The notes under the pieces are model-generated. The model ran no database searches and was not told the DNA's origin. It was given only the letters and a program-made list of their open reading frames with translations. Positions 1 to 14,500 of a stretch of DNA of 64,000 bases are shown piece by piece; position 1 is the stretch's first letter; the number at the start of each line of letters is the position of its first letter. Source of the DNA: Sycobia sp. Sy_11 (taxonomy: Eukaryota; Arthropoda; Insecta; Hymenoptera; Epichrysomallidae); the NCBI GenBank assembly GCA_018907035.1, contig JACCIC010000017.1:248001-312000 (forward strand). The letters run 5' to 3'. Position numbers and translations under genes: made by a program.

Positions 1-164
1 ATCAGATGAATCAATTGGTTGTGGCTCGTTTTATATTGTTGCGAGTTATTTTATTTCGTATAGTGTTCCTACATAGTGGCTACTATAGTGGCCATAAAAC
101 AGACACAATCATGCTGAAATGTGCCGGCGGATTTATCGTGGTGAAAAAACCTTGAATTGTCTGT

Positions 165-470
165 TCACCAATTTCGTCGTCTACAGCGAATTGCTTCACG
201 TAGACTCCTCAACTTGACCAAGTTGTACTGCTTATGGACCGTTTGATATCCTGGAACGAATTTATGGTGAACCACCCCATAGTAATCGAAAAGAACGATG
301 AGCAGCGCCGTTATTTTCGGTGGATGGACGACTTGCATGAGGCACGTTTTCAACGTCTTCACAACCTTCACTGAATACTTTGTGTCACTTAAATACTTGT
401 GTTCGCGATAAAGTAGCTTCCCAAAACATTTTTGCAACATTTTCAACGATTCCATAGCCATGTTCTATTT
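165..470 (-). pseudogene. Mariner transposase fragment (middle part)
   Basis: The minus strand encodes VKVVKTLKTCLMQVV and then LIVLFDYYGVVHHKFVPGYQ...SLREAIR, matching the mariner block around the F-D-Y-x-G-V-V-H catalytic-core strand and the L-R-R-L-R-E-A-I helix. It is broken by substitutions and lacks both ends. It probably belongs to the same irritans/Hsmar1-like group as the relic at 984-2060, perhaps as a separate copy. Confidence 0.6.
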
Positions 471-479
471 GAAACACAA

Positions 480-983
480 AATTTCAAGCATACTCGTTGA
501 CCAACTTTTTTTTTCAATACTTGAATGAGCATAAATTTATGGGAGAAAAAATATCGTAGGCTCCCGGACTACTATGGCTATACTTCTGTCGGTTCATCTA
601 TTTGTGTTGAAAATTTGCGTGTTCATGTATGATGATACAATATTTTGGTTTGATGATAATTATAAAAATTATAAAAAATACAAAAAAAACTGGTTGTTTG
701 AATTTTTCTCGAAAAGGTAATGTCCAAATTGTATAATAACAAATAAATTTCTGTGAAAATATAGAAAAGAGTAGGTCTTTTATGTTATCAGCCTAGAGTG
801 AGATTGTTTAAATGGCCACTGCTTCGATAAATTAAAAATATATTAATATTGTATACCAGAAAATTTTTATTAGGAACCCGTAGAAAAGCGGTGATAGACG
901 ATTATCATAAATGGAAGAGGCGATTATAATAGATACTACTATGATCAAATTGAAAGGTGAATTTTCTTATATTTTGAAAATGA
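480..983. other. AT-rich spacer between mariner fragments
   Basis: No coding capacity, RNA gene or clear repeat was recognised here; runs of A and T dominate. Confidence 0.5.
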
Positions 984-2060
984 TTATTTACTTTCATCAA
1001 TTTTATCCCCTTTAAAGTAATCTCTTTCCGCTGTAATACACTTATGCCAACGAATTTTCGAGTCATCATAGAACTTGCCACAGGGCTCCTTCAGAATGGT
1101 TCCCAAAGTGCGAAGCAATTCGGCTTTTATCTCCTCAATCGAGTCAAAATAAAGTTCAAAATTCCGGGAACAGACTCTTGAATTTGTTGAATAGCCAGAA
1201 GTCATACGGACCCATATAAGGCGAAGAAGCAGGTTATAGCACAATATGTGTTGAAATTTTAGCGAAATGCTCGTGAACGACCAGTGCTGTATGAAATCGC
1301 ATATTATGGTGCTGCAAAAATTAAGAGTTATTTTGCCATATCCCCAAACAGTATTTTTACGAACAGCTTCACGCAAACGACGCATAACTGAGATAATATT
1401 CCCCATTAAAAGTTTGACACATCAGAAGGAATTCATAATGCACTAGAGCAGATAATCGAAGAAAACTGTTAACATTACCTTGATTTTTGAGTGTCTTTGG
1501 ACTGGTTTTTTCGCTTTTGTCTCACCGTTGGTTCGATATTCGCTCGATTGATTGGTTGTTTTCAGGTCGTATGCGTAGATCCAAGTCTCATCTCCCGTAA
1601 TGATACGTTAATTGACCGGTTGATAGAATTATTGATAGAATTGTTGACCGAAATTATCTCTTCGAAGATGTTAACGCGACGCTCTTTTTCCACAGCATGC
1701 TTCCAGATGGGATTTGACTTGTCTGAGGTCCAAACTGTCATTTACAACAGTTTGAGCTGATTCAATTGAAATTCTCATAGAAACGATCTGACCTACTTAT
1801 CAGTCGACGATTTTAAAGCACAAGTTCTTTGTCGTGATTTACGTGATGATCATCGGTCGATGTTTTTGGCCAATGTAACACCACATTCTTCTTAACACTC
1901 ACGTTGCTGGCTTTGAACTGGCTGTATCACTTGTAAACAATCTTTGAAGAGAGAGTCTGATCCCCAAAGGCTTTTTAAAGCATCTTCAATACTTCCGGAG
2001 TCGAAATTCCATTCCAGCAACATAATTTAATGAAACTTTTTTGTTCAATAAATCCAGACA
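984..2060 (-). pseudogene. Decayed mariner transposase (irritans/Hsmar1-like)
   Basis: Read on the minus strand, fragments follow transposase order: an E-T-W-I-Y-A-Y-D catalytic block near 1570-1600, K-I-K-V near 1480, S-V-M-R-R-L-R-E-A-V-R near 1385, and the C-terminal S-I-E-E-I-K-A-E-L...R-W-H-K-C-I-T-A-E-R-D-Y-F-K-G-D near 984-1140. Stops and frameshifts separate the blocks, and the segment around the second catalytic Asp is scrambled. Not functional. Confidence 0.7.
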
Positions 2061-2807
2061 TTATAAAAATCGCCGTATTCACTTTTAAATCTCAAAACGA
2101 AGTGTTTTTCAAACACTAATAATCATTTTGACTTAAAATTTGCTACTGGTATCAGTAAAAGTCTTTCAAACTTCCAAAAAAAAAATTTAACTGAAAATTT
2201 TATGAAAAACTCCGGGAAATTAAAATTGGAAATTTGCGATACAATTTGATCGCTTTAAGTTACTTTTTAAGTGTAAACTAATAAAAGTAAGTAATTAAGC
2301 TTTTCTCAAAAATATTAATTAATGGTAAATTATAAATTGGAAAATCTGCATTGAATTTATATATAATATATCCATCACTAAATTATAAGTATATAAAAAA
2401 ATGTTCAAAGTTCTACGAATCTATTCTTGATCATACTGAGATAATATTAAGAAGCAGTTTCTTAACATAAATATTCATTATTACATTATTCTATACAACC
2501 AATAATTTTATCATTAATGATGTCAGAAATGTATTTTTGTATTACAATAGATTAATTATTATAAGATCTAATCGAGTCTTAATTATTATCACCAAAATAT
2601 ACGTAATCAGTATCTCAAAAAAAAAATATACAGATATACAGAAATTTGTAGCGAAATTCGATATGAGATTTATAGATTTATTAAAGTATTTTTTTTATAC
2701 TAATAACGTTAAAATAAATAATCATATATGGTAAATAGCAATTTATTTAAATAAATATAAATACATATAAAAAAAATTGACATTAAGGAAAATTTTAAGA
2801 AATATAG
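2061..2807. other. AT-rich DNA, nothing recognised
   Basis: Very AT-rich with short open frames only; no gene, tRNA or repeat boundary could be supported. Confidence 0.5.
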
Positions 2808-3490
2808 TACGAGGTCAGACAATTTAGTAATGCGACCGATTTTCATTCTCGGCCTATGGTAACACTGCGACTGTAATGTAACTCCGGCACCGTAATAGTA
2901 GATCCCTACTCTCTCGATTGAAACCTTGACGACCCTTATACGATCATTTCTTCGCCAGCTGTTTAGTGTTTTGTAACGACACGCGAGTAGTGGCGTTTGT
3001 CCCCTGCGCGAACAAAGCCAACAGTGGCTGTCCTCTGGAGCGCCAAGGCCAAAGAAGGTAAGAATGAGCAAGTTCAATGTGAAAACCATATTCATTTGCT
3101 TCTTAGACAGCAAAAACGTAGTTCACATAGAGTTTGTATCATCTGAACAAACCGTAAATCAAGTATTCTACCGCTGTGTTGAAAAATAACGAAAAAATGT
3201 GCTTAGACTGCGCCCAGACATCACGAAGACTTGGGTTCTGCGTCACGACTATGCTCCCTGTCACAATCTTGCAGTGTCTCTCAGTTTCTGGCATCTAAAG
3301 GCATCGCAACGTTACCAGAACCGCTTTTATTCACCGGACATGTCATTCTGCGACTTTTTCCTATTTCCCCCTTTGAAAAATCCGTCTAAGGTTGACATAT
3401 TGACTCCGTTGAAAATATCCAAGAATCTGTGACGAGGTTACTTGGAGAGGTCCGACAAGAAGTGTTCTAGAATTGTTACGCAGACTGAAA
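2808..3490 (+). pseudogene. Truncated mariner relic (PCDFFLF type)
   Basis: A mariner-like 5' end (GAGGTCAGACAATTTAGTAA) is joined to a transposase missing its N-terminal half. From 3064 the plus strand reads MSKFNVKTIFICFLDSKNVV, then after breaks RPDITKTWVLRHDYAPCHN and YSPDMSFCDFFLFPPLKN, the second and third catalytic Asp blocks of mariners with the PCDFFLF signature. In-frame stops follow YRCVEK and ISKNL. It runs into a different mariner relic at about 3490. Confidence 0.65.
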
Positions 3491-4017
3491 AAGTCGCTGG
3501 AAAGTTCTGGGCAATCGCAAAAGTTTGAAGATAGTGAATTGCAAGAATTATTGGACTAAAACTCAGCTCAAACGCAGAAAGAACTCGCAAATAAGTTAGG
3601 AGTCAGTGGCAGAGGATTTGGCAAACGTTTACATGCGATGGCAAAGATTCATAAAGATGTAAAATAGATGCCATACGATTTGACCGAAATCATCATTATG
3701 AATCGATACAACATCGCACTGTCTTTGCTTCCTAGACAAAAAAAATAAGATATTTCTGTGGAGTATTGTGGCTGGTGACGAAAAGTGTACCTACCGTAAC
3801 AATCCTAAGCGCATAAAATTATGGATCGATCCAGGTCAACCGTCCAAATCGACAGCAAAACAGAACATCCAGGCCAGAATCGCGATATTTCCAGAAAAAT
3901 GGGAAGAAGTAGTAGAAAATGACGCAAAATATTTATGTTAAGCTAACGTGTATCCACTTTCCATCATAAATGTCCTTTCTCCGTTACAAAAGGTCGGAAA
4001 CTATGTTCGCTTCCTAA
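3491..4017 (+). pseudogene. Decayed mauritiana-type mariner, GGAGGCGAAC TIR family
   Basis: The plus strand keeps scraps of a mariner N-terminus (FEDSELQELLD, AQTQKELANKLGVSG) and C-terminus (P-E-K-W-E-E-V-V), with many stops and a large internal deletion. It ends in a terminal repeat related to the relic at 11838-12589 and a TA at 4018-4019. The upstream boundary is unclear because it abuts another relic. Confidence 0.55.
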
Positions 4018-5369
4018 TATATATGTGCGTATGCGCGCGCGCGCGTGTGTGTCTTAAATATTAGTAATTTAATTTTAATCATTCACAAATCAAACTGCAT
4101 CTAAATTATACAGTATCAATACAGTACCAAACAAAAATTACCTCTTGTTAATGAAACAAACATTACCACACCGCATTCCTTATTAGCTCCGCTAGTCGAG
4201 GAGAATAAAGAGAGACGCAGGATCTAGAGAAACAAAACAAATTTAAATAAGATTGTATATACGCCATCAGCGCGTGAATAGACCGACATATCGTCGAGAA
4301 TCTGAGCGTCAGTGCCATTTGTGAGGAGAAAATGTGGAGATATTTGTCTTGTCAAAATTGATTTGCGACAAGATCGAGCAAAGAAGTTACAGAAACAACG
4401 AGAGGTTAAGTGATGAGGGACGCTGACGTTGTTAAGTGGTATTTTCTAAATAATTTGGAAGATGACATGTACCGTCGTGCTTAATCCAGACATACATCTG
4501 GCATGCCAATATCCAAAGCTGCTAAATTTAAGCAAAATTTCAAGTGCCTAGAGAAGAAAGGTGACAAGACCTAAATTTTCCAAAAAAAACATAAATTACG
4601 GTTCAAATTTTCCCGTACTAATAACTCAAAATTTTCAGAGCGGAGGAGAAAAATTTTTCTTATATAAGTTAATCGTTTTCCGCCAAAACATGTTGTAAAA
4701 ATAAAAAATTAGAGTTCCTTTCAAAAAAATCAAGTTAACCCTATTATGCCTACCTTAGATAAAAGTCTAGTTAAATATAATAGTTTTTCGCCCCCCTCAA
4801 ATTCAATTTAAGGATCCACTTAGCTGTGTTTGATTAACAAAAAAGCATATGACGTCTATACGTGTCATCCCCGAACTCTAATGGTTAAATGTTTTCGATT
4901 TACAAAGTAATTATTTTTAATTTAAAAAAGGCAATTTATAGAATTTAAAATTTCTGTCATAAGAGGTCATAGAAACTGCTCGATTACAGAATATCATTTT
5001 TGAATAGTAAAAGTAAAATAGTAAAATTTTAAATCAAATTCGATGACATGAATAGCATAAGTATTTCGCACATGCACCATTTAAATATGCATTATTCCAG
5101 ATGCGTTATAATAAAGCGCTTTAAGTTAAAATAAATTTAATAATTAAATTTATTATATAAAATATTTAAATACATGTATTGTATACTATAAATCATGTAT
5201 GAAGAAGATCTATTCTACTGTCATTACATAGATTGTTATAAGTTTAAATACAAAGACTTAAAATAAGTTTTTGCAAATCGAAACCAGTTTTATTGCTACA
5301 ACAACGACGCGGTCATCAACAAAGGTAATCACGTCATGCTTTTAAAAAAATGCTTGTCACGCCACTCAC
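4018..5369. other. Left flank of MIC60 exon 13, mostly unrecognised
   Basis: Contains a short (CG)(TG) run near 4035-4052 and otherwise AT-rich sequence. Positions about 4856-5356 recur in inverted orientation at about 39265-39745. No terminal MIC60 exon was found here. Confidence 0.5.
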
Positions 5370-5557
5370 CTGCCTCGCTGCAGTATATCGTAGGTGTTGA
5401 GGAGTTCGGGGTCGATTGGCTCGTCGTTCAGCTCGTGTCTGGGTATTGGATTTACTGCTTTCACCAATAAGAAGCTCTGTAGATAACTAAGCAGGTAGAT
5501 AGGTAGCGAAGCACCGTTCTCCGGCACCAGCGCTAACTTCTTCGCCATTTGTTCGAC
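5370..5557 (-). CDS. Mic60: MIC60 exon 13 (penultimate or near-last)
   Basis: 188 nt encoding [39 protein letters not shown] and [14 protein letters not shown], the C-terminal mitofilin domain. Donor AG|GTGAGT. The expected continuation (a YW-containing segment) is not visible in 1-5369, so the terminal exon is outside the window. Confidence 0.95.
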
Positions 5558-8500
5558 CTGTGAGAAAACGAATCTTGTAGCTTATATTCAACTTTTATCC
5601 TTGTTACTTCCTGTTACAATTTGCTGCCCATTGCTGAACACCTTTCTATGAATACTTTTGGAAATTTCTTTTGGAAATACGCTACTTTAATTGTGTTAGG
5701 AGTTGCATTGTCTTGATAATAGATTGGATAAGAATTGACGATGCTAAAAGTGCGGCAAAAATACCAAACGTACAGTATGAAGTGAAAGTATTTTTATAAA
5801 AATAAAACAATAATTATAATCGGAATCTAAAAAATATTCTAATCAAAACAATGGTCACTGTTTTTTCCAGATTTTGATCACCTTTCTAGAAATTTGCGGA
5901 CACCATGCGATATTTATCTATTGAAACAAACTAATCAGACACCCAATTATCGACTTTCTATGTAGGAATTGAAGTGCTGCTCAATCCATGTGTGCCCCAT
6001 TGATGAAAATACTAAGTCTTGGATTTAAGTTTAAAAAACTCTTGATCTAAGTTGAAAAAACTAAGTCCAGTAAATACGGCGGTATGCTAGCAGATTCTGG
6101 TCAAGTACTATGATTGTATCTTATACCGGTTTTTTTTATGTGCAGATGCATTGTCATGTAGCAAAATGAACTTGCAGTGTTTTCATGCGCATTCTGATCG
6201 TTTTTGGATCAATTCATGATATAATTGATCGTTTTCGATATTTATAAATTTTTGCCATAGATTTTAAGCGTCCAGAAATGATTTGGTATGCAACATTTAA
6301 CATTTCTGCCACTTGCGTTTGAAAGTGTCATCGTCATATAATATCGATTGCATTTCGGCGCCTTTACACATTTTGGGCAATCTTTCACGTTCTTCATTTC
6401 TCACTTGAAAATTATAGGTTAATTTAAACCATTTTTTCCATGTTACTTCTAATAGAGTATAATTACCATATATCTCGACAAGAATTCGATGCGAGTCTAC
6501 AGCACTGTCTTTCAAATGAAAACAAACACTTAATGCTTTCCGCAATTATCACTTTCTCGTCCAAAATTCGACAATTTTAACAGGATGAAAAAATATGATA
6601 TTGTTTGTGCAATGACTTGATGAATACTAATGTATACTAAGTATGCTTAACAGTTGTTATGGAAAATAAAAAAAAAATTAAGGCACGTTCAGAACAATTG
6701 TTTCATATGGAGACGTTTGTATCTTGACACTCAATTCATACCAGTACACCTGGTATTTCTTATTACCTAGATTTTTTTTAATGACTTTTAGAGACACGTT
6801 GAGTTTCACGAACTTTGGTAAAAGTTCAACTCTGACTGAATCCAGCATTAATTATGAGTTTATAACTTTGGGTTAATCATTTGTGCTTAATTTTCATTCA
6901 AGCTTCATTTTTCTCATGTATAAAATAAATGTCGTGATATAACAAAATTAAGTAAGGATATTAAAGTGAAATAAAGTTATTGAATTTTCAAATAATTTAG
7001 AGTATTATATTAAATACAAACCGAAGACACCAATATATTATTGTAGAACATGAATTGATAGCAGATATGCAAAAGAGTATACTATTTTTAAATTTTAATT
7101 AAAAATATTAGGAGTACAACTTTGTTTTCGTCGTTTTTTTTTCCGAATGTCGAGGCTTTATTGTACAAAACTGGTTATTCATTTATAACTCAAAGTGCTA
7201 TCTACCGCAGGTCACTACTTTCTCCCATCTTTCGGACAGCATACGAATCCTGTGTTGAAAAAACTGGTCATATTTTGAAGCGATCCACGAATGCATCCAA
7301 TTTTTACTTCTTCATAAGACCGGAATTGCTGGTCAGCCAGGCTGTGTGCAATTGATTGAAACAAATGATAATCTGAGGGAGCAACGTCTGGAGTATACGG
7401 CGGGTGGCATAGAATTTTCCATTTTAATGATTCCAAGTACTTTTGATACATGGGATTGAGCATTGTCATGCTGTAAAATCACTTTTTCATGTCTATCGTT
7501 GTATGGCGTCCGTTTGTCCTTCAATGCTCGACTCTAACGTATTAATTGCATTCGATAACGATCGCATGTGACTGATTAAATCGGTTTTAGCAACTTATAA
7601 TACACTACACCGAGCTGGTCCCACCAAATACTCAGCATGACCTTGGAACTATGAATATTCGGTTTAGCCGTCGACGTGGAAGCATGGCCGAGATATATCC
7701 ATGATTTTCTGCGCTTGGAATTATCATAATGAATCCATTTTTCCTCCTCGGTCAATATTCGATGCAAAAATCGCTTCCGTCTTTGCCTTGCAAGCAGGTG
7801 TTCCAAGCAAACAAACGCTGTTCAACAGCTCTCGGCTTAAACTCGTATGGCACACAATTTCCTAGTTTCTGAATCATTACCATGTCTTTCGGACGTTTTC
7901 ACATTGCTTATTGTATCACTCCCAATGATCCTGCCAATTTTTGTTGCGTTTAAGACGAGCCTTGATCAAATAATGCCTCCAATTCTGCATCTTGGAAAAC
8001 CTTCTCTCTTCCACCGTCATGCTGATCTTCGACGTGAAAATCGCCGTTCTTGAAGCGTTGAAATGTATTGGAGAGCACTCGATGAGCCTCCGCCGCAGAT
8101 TTCTTCATATTAAAGCAGAAAATTAAAACCTCCCGCAAAGGACAAGACTTTGGCTGCTAAGCTAACATGTTTAATCGAGAATAACTTTATGATGCAGAAA
8201 CAAATCGACTAAAATTTCGATGACGTTATATTTACAAATACCTAAGCATATTGTATGACACCTACGATTTATTTATTTTCATGAGCACTTATCGCTACAG
8301 CCATATGTTGCAAAACGGCGGAAGTAAAGTTATACACCTAATATATCAGGTATGTGAATAAGTCTTTCCCGTTTTTTTTCAAATTTTGAGCCTTTATTGT
8401 GAAAAAATGGTTACAAGTGAATTATTGAAAGTATTGGCCATCGCTAGCTACAACTTTTTCCCATCTTTCTGGCAACATACGAATCCCGTTGCGAAAAAAT

Positions 8501-11500
8501 TCGACCGGTTTGGCCTCTATCCAGTCATCCACCCATTTTTTGGCTTCCTCGTAGGAATGGAAGTGCTGGTCAGCCAGGCCATGCGTCATCGATCTGAAGA
8601 GATGGTAATCAGACGGAGCAACGTCTGGACTATACGGCGGGTGGGGTAGGACTTCCCATTTGAGCGTTTCGAAGTATGTTTTCACCGGCGGTGCAACATG
8701 TGGGCGAGCATTGTCATGTTGCAAAATAACTTTGTCGTGCCTGTCGGAGTATTGTGGCCGTTTTTCTCGTAGTGCGCGGCTCAAACGCATCAATTGTCGT
8801 CGATAGACCTCGCCTGTGATCCTTTCATTCGGTTTCAGAAGCTCATAGTAAACCACACCTAGCTGGTCCCACCATATACAGAGCATGAGCTTGGCGCCAT
8901 GAATATTTGGCTTGGCCGTCGATGATGATGCATGGCCGGGTAGTCCCCATGATTTTCTTCGCTTCGGATTATCGTAACGTATCCACTTTTCATCGCCAGT
9001 CACGATACGATGCAGAAAATCATTTCTTTTATGTCGCTGAAGCAGCTGTTCGCAAGTGAAAAAACGCCGTTCGACGTCTCTCAGCTTCAGTTCGTACGGC
9101 ACCCAATTTCCTTGCTTTTGGATCATTCCCATGGCTTTCAAACGCTTGGAAATGGTTGTTCAGTCAACTCCCAATGCTTCAGCAAGTTCTTCTTGCGTTT
9201 GACAAGAATCTTCATCAAGCAAAGTCGCGAATTCTCGATCTTCAAAGATTTGCGGCCGCCCGGAACGCTCCTTGTCTTCCACGTCGAAATCACCGCTTTT
9301 GAAGCGTCGAAACCATCCGCGAACACTTGAATCATCGACACAACCTTCTCCATAAGCCTCCTGAAGCAATCGATGCGTCTCGGCAGCAGATTTCTTCAAA
9401 TTGAACCAATAAAGTGAAACTTCCCGCAAATGACGTCGACTCGGCTCAAATTTCGACATTTTCACGATATCAAAAATTTATGATGCGAAAAAATTTTAAC
9501 TAATGTGTTAGTATGGAATTGTTGACATATGAATAAGCTTTGATTATGACATATGTAACCATTGAATACTCGCACAGTATTGGTGGCGCCATCTCTTACA
9601 AAAAACGGAAAAGACTTATTCACACTCCTAATATTAGGTTAGTACATGAATATTCTGCAAGGATTAAATGGAACCTATATATATATATATATGTAATATT
9701 ATTATTCAAGCCCTAACGAAAAGTAAATTAGTCGGTTCTGAATTTCTCTAGGATATATGTATTATAAAAGGCTAAAAGTGTAATTTCATTTCAATAACCA
9801 ATGATTTATGAATGAATTAAAATTATATTAATATTCATAATATTTTTAAACAAATATAGAAAAGCTAAAATAACAAAATCAGATTGAATAAACCATTAAA
9901 AATATCAGAATACACTAATATTGATAATGAATTGGAGATGATGTAACGATAGCTGGAGAACAAGTTGTTATTGCTCACCTTGATGAATCTCTCTCGAAGA
10001 GCATCCTCAGGATACACGCCACGTTTCGCCGCCTCCTGAGGAATTCCTTCGATAGTTGCCTTCACGAACGCGTCGTCTTTAGCTGAAACACCAAAATAAA
10101 TAATAAAATATGTGCCAAATTTTGAAGAAAAAAAAAATTTGATTGTATGACATGACTCATAAATCAACAAAAAGAGAAGACCAAAAAAAAACACGTCGTA
10201 TAACCTACTTTTTATAGATGATTGTTTTTAAATAACTTCATTGCATGAAAAGTAGAAAAATAATATTGATAATAAAGTAAGGAAAAGTTTTATTGTAACA
10301 AAATTTTCGTTGATAAGCGATAGGCATAAAGAGTAGCGCATTCACAATTAATTGTCAGCGTCTGTTTACACTAATGACACTGTGTGGGTGTATAATTATA
10401 CAATACAGTTAGAAGCTTTTCAGAAAAAATAAATCAATGTTTATTTAGTAAAAGAATAAACAGCTAATGAATATACATAGATTATTTAGACTAGTACCTA
10501 CATTTCAATAAAGTTTTCCTTTTAAAATAATAATAAATATTTTCTTTTAATTTTCATATTGCAGTAAAGAATTAAAAAATATAGATTAAGGTTAAAGAAC
10601 CTATGATAAAAGTTAACTTTAAAATTATGACAGAAATCAAACAATGAACTGCAGTAGCAGATAAAAATATTATGACGCCAAAATTTTTTCTAAAAATTAT
10701 CCCCATTCATCCTATATTATCCTTCGGCGTTAAAATTTGATTTATGCGTTATAGAATTTTTTTCTAATTTTTGAATGTTGAAGTAAGTTTCCAGCGTTTT
10801 TTTCCCCAAAATGTGAAGTTTTATTATGAAAACTGGAAACTATAACTTTTTTCTATCTTTCTAGAAATTTATGAATTCTGGAGGCAATATATTTAAGTCA
10901 ACATATTTGAGCCCAAGAATGCATCAAGCCAATTTTTTATTTCCTTTACTGAACTGAAGCATATTCCTGTAAGAGCGTTCGGCATTGATAGAAATAAGTG
11001 GTAGTCGGCTAGTCTCAAATCTGGACTGTAAGACGGATGAGGCAGAATTTCCTATCCACTATTCTTCAAATAGTTTTTGAGCCAAGCCGAAACACGTAGC
11101 CGAGCGTTATCATGGTGAAAAATGACAACTCATGCCTGGTCTCATATTCTGGCCGTTTTTCTGTAATGTTCGCTTCCGACGAGTAAGTTGGATTCGATAC
11201 AATGGTCCTTTGATGGTTTGATCACTCGGAAGCACTTCGTACTATACGATAAATTTTAAATCCCACCATATGCAGAGCGTGACCTTCTTAACGTGAATAT
11301 TTCACTATGGTGTCGATTGGGCGGGCCAGCCGGGCTTGGTATATGATTTTCTGTGTTTATGGTTATAATAATAAATCCATTTTCATCAGTCACAATACCA
11401 TGCAAAAAATGATTTATTTTTATACCGTTGCAGAAATATTGTTGGTACACAAAATTGCCGTTCGACATCTTGGATTCAATTCATAAGGAACCCAGTTTCC

Positions 11501-14500
11501 TACCTTTTATTTGAATTCCAATACTTTTAGGCGTTGGGAAACGAGCATAAGTTTCCGCCCCATAAGTTTCCGAAATTAAACGATAGGCCTCAGCTATACT
11601 TTTTCGCAAATGATGTCTGTTTTTCTGGAAACTCTACATGATTTTACTCGATAAAATAAACGATACTTAAAAAATTCTCTATGAGAATGCTACAAAGTTG
11701 TTGACAGATACACAACCTACAAATATAATACATCATATATGACATTTCTACTCGGGATCCACTGATGACGCCATCTTTTGACAAACGCTGTAAACTTACT
11801 TATACAGCTAATAATTTAAAACAATAATTTGAATACATATGGAGGCGAACTTAGTTCCCGAGTTAGTCCCCCTGTTTTAACGCAGAAATGACATTTATGA
11901 TGGAAAATGGATACACGTTAGCTTAATCAAAAAATTTTCCGTAATTTTCTACTACTTTTTCCTATATTTCTGGAAATATTATGATACTGTAGCGAGAAAA
12001 CGATGTCGATTTCGAGGCCATCCAATCATCCACTAATTCTCGCACTTCTTGAACCTGTCGGATGTGCCTATCAACGAGATCGTGCTGCATCGATCTAAAT
12101 AGGTGGTAATTAGAAGACGCTATGTCTGACGAGTAGCAGGGTGGGGCAACACTTTCCATTCGAGCTCCAACAGGGTATTTTTGACGACTTTCGCAACATG
12201 TGGCCGAGCGCTGTCATGCAAGACTTTGCGTCTATTACTCACGATTGCTGTTCTATGTTCGATTAATTTCTGTTGCAAATCATTCAGTTTGCGTTTGTAA
12301 GCGATGGAGCTTGTTCGCCATAACATTCTTGAAGTAATCGATAATTTTCCGCTACACTTTTTTTCAAATCAAAATAGTGAAAAGGACATATCGAAAAAAC
12401 GATTTATCACGATTCATTTTTCACTGATCAAAAATTATAATTATTACACAAATGATGCCACCTTTTAACGGAATTCTATTGGTAAATACCAATTCTAAAA
12501 AATATGTACTAGATCCGATACATCTGAGTTTTCGTACTACTTATATCGTCATCTAAACTTGAAGGTTAGAAACTAAGTTCGCCTCCTAATATGTATAATA
12601 GGAGATTTTTTTTAATTCATGATTAACTTATATAAGAAAGATATAGTATATTTTTATAGACATCAAAATGTAATAAATCTCCAAATATAAAGGCTCAATT
12701 GTATAATACTTTTTTATTTGAAGGAATTATAGAAAATAATGTAATCTATTCGAGTGAAAAAGAATATTAATTGATTCAAGGAACTAGAAATTTATAATTA
12801 CTCATCTAACAATGAAAGTTTACATTTGGTTAATTGAACTACAAAGGGGCACTGAAAAAATCTTTAGAATATTGTTGTAAATAGTTATGGTATTTACCAT
12901 TATTTATTTAAATGATGAAAAAAGAATAAAAGTAATGTCAATTAGACTTTCACACAGTAAACTAGTTCATTTATAGAATCAATGTTGAAAATATAATTTT
13001 TCTCTGTACGTTTTATAGAAATGAGGTATTATTTAATGAATCACGTTTCTTCCATTAAATTTTACTCAGAGATATTAAGGCAGTATTCTACTTTACAACT
13101 TTGAAAAAAATTTTTTTTTTTTTTACATTTTTCCAAAGTAAATATATTCAAGAATGTTAGCTCAAAATTTTAGAAAGATTCAGGTAGTCTAACTATACTT
13201 TTTTACCTTTCGAACGCACTTACCTGAGCGCGCTATTCAGACCTGCCCAGCGCGCGCGCCGGATAAGTCATATACCTGGCCTTGTTCGCTGCATCAGCTG
13301 TTCCCCTATTGTAAATCATTACACCTATATATATTCTCATCAAAATATATACCTTTGCTTCTCAATATTACCTTCCCTATATAATTTTGCTTCTGAATTT
13401 CAGTTCTGTACTTCAGTAGTGGAGAATCAGTCGTGATTCGAAGTTCAAAAGTGAAGTATCTATCTATTCGCAATGGATACGAAGAAAGTGTATCGTGCAC
13501 AGAAAGCTTCTAGTCGTCCATCTAGAACTAGAACACGTTCTTTTCACGGAAATAGATTCACTGACGAAAGAGGTACTAGTAACACGAGTACGTCAGCAGC
13601 AAAACTGAAAAAGTCTAACGATCCTAGTTTTGATGTGAAAGTTGATAATACTGGTGATTATTCTTTTATTCATTTTTTACTGTGTTTTCAATGCTCTCAC
13701 AGTGGGCAGTGTATTCTGTTTCTATCTATGAAGATCTGACAAAAACGGAATTGCTGGAATGATGGTTGGGCAGAAACACGCAAAATAACAATGAGTGTTT
13801 CAACTCAATAGTTTGGGCTATGGCACCGAAGCATACCTATAATGGAAAAAAATCGTTAAAATTGCATGCTTCACTGCTGCCTGCATTTTTAATGAACAAT
13901 TCAGCCCACTTTTGAAAATAATGGAAATTATGGGCCTGAAACTCAGCCAAACCGCCATGCAGTTCGCGAATATGTGCGACCAACAGCGCATCGTTCGAGA
14001 GAACCGCCGCTCGACTGAGGCTTATAAGGAGAGCAGAACTCAAAAAAGCAGGCTAAATTAGATGAAAATACTCGCTTGGAACAAGTTGAAGGCATATTGT
14101 ATGGCCCAGGCATCGCTGATTGAGCGTAAGATAATTTTTTCTGCGATTTTTCACTTACAAAAACTTTAAACGCGTTTTTCTCAAAACAGCGTTTTCAAGT
14201 ACCGTGGTCGTGAAAACTAAAAAACTATTGAACCGATCCTTATGAAATTTTGAAAACATATTCTATATGTTTGTATCAACCGTCCTAGCTACAATCAACT
14301 TAAAAGTTTAATTCTAACTATATTTTTATTGCAAAAAAGACGAAAAAAAGACAATTTTTCTTTCTTCCGTATTTTAGCCGCCATTTTGTTGATTTTGCAC
14401 GTACATAAAATATTCTAGTTAGATCGGTTTCTGGAGTCATACTGAACATATAACTATTTGATTTTTTTTGTTTCAGACCATCCGTCGACAAGATTTTACG

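Noticed and set aside
9010..9330. 106-aa frame antisense to the mariner transposase
   Set aside because: It is a shadow of the real transposase frame; the same antisense frame appears at the 20-kb copy.
11761..11775. CTGATGA motif as a second hammerhead
   Set aside because: No GAAA partner or pairing stems around it; the same applies to CTGATGA at 28714 and 37170.
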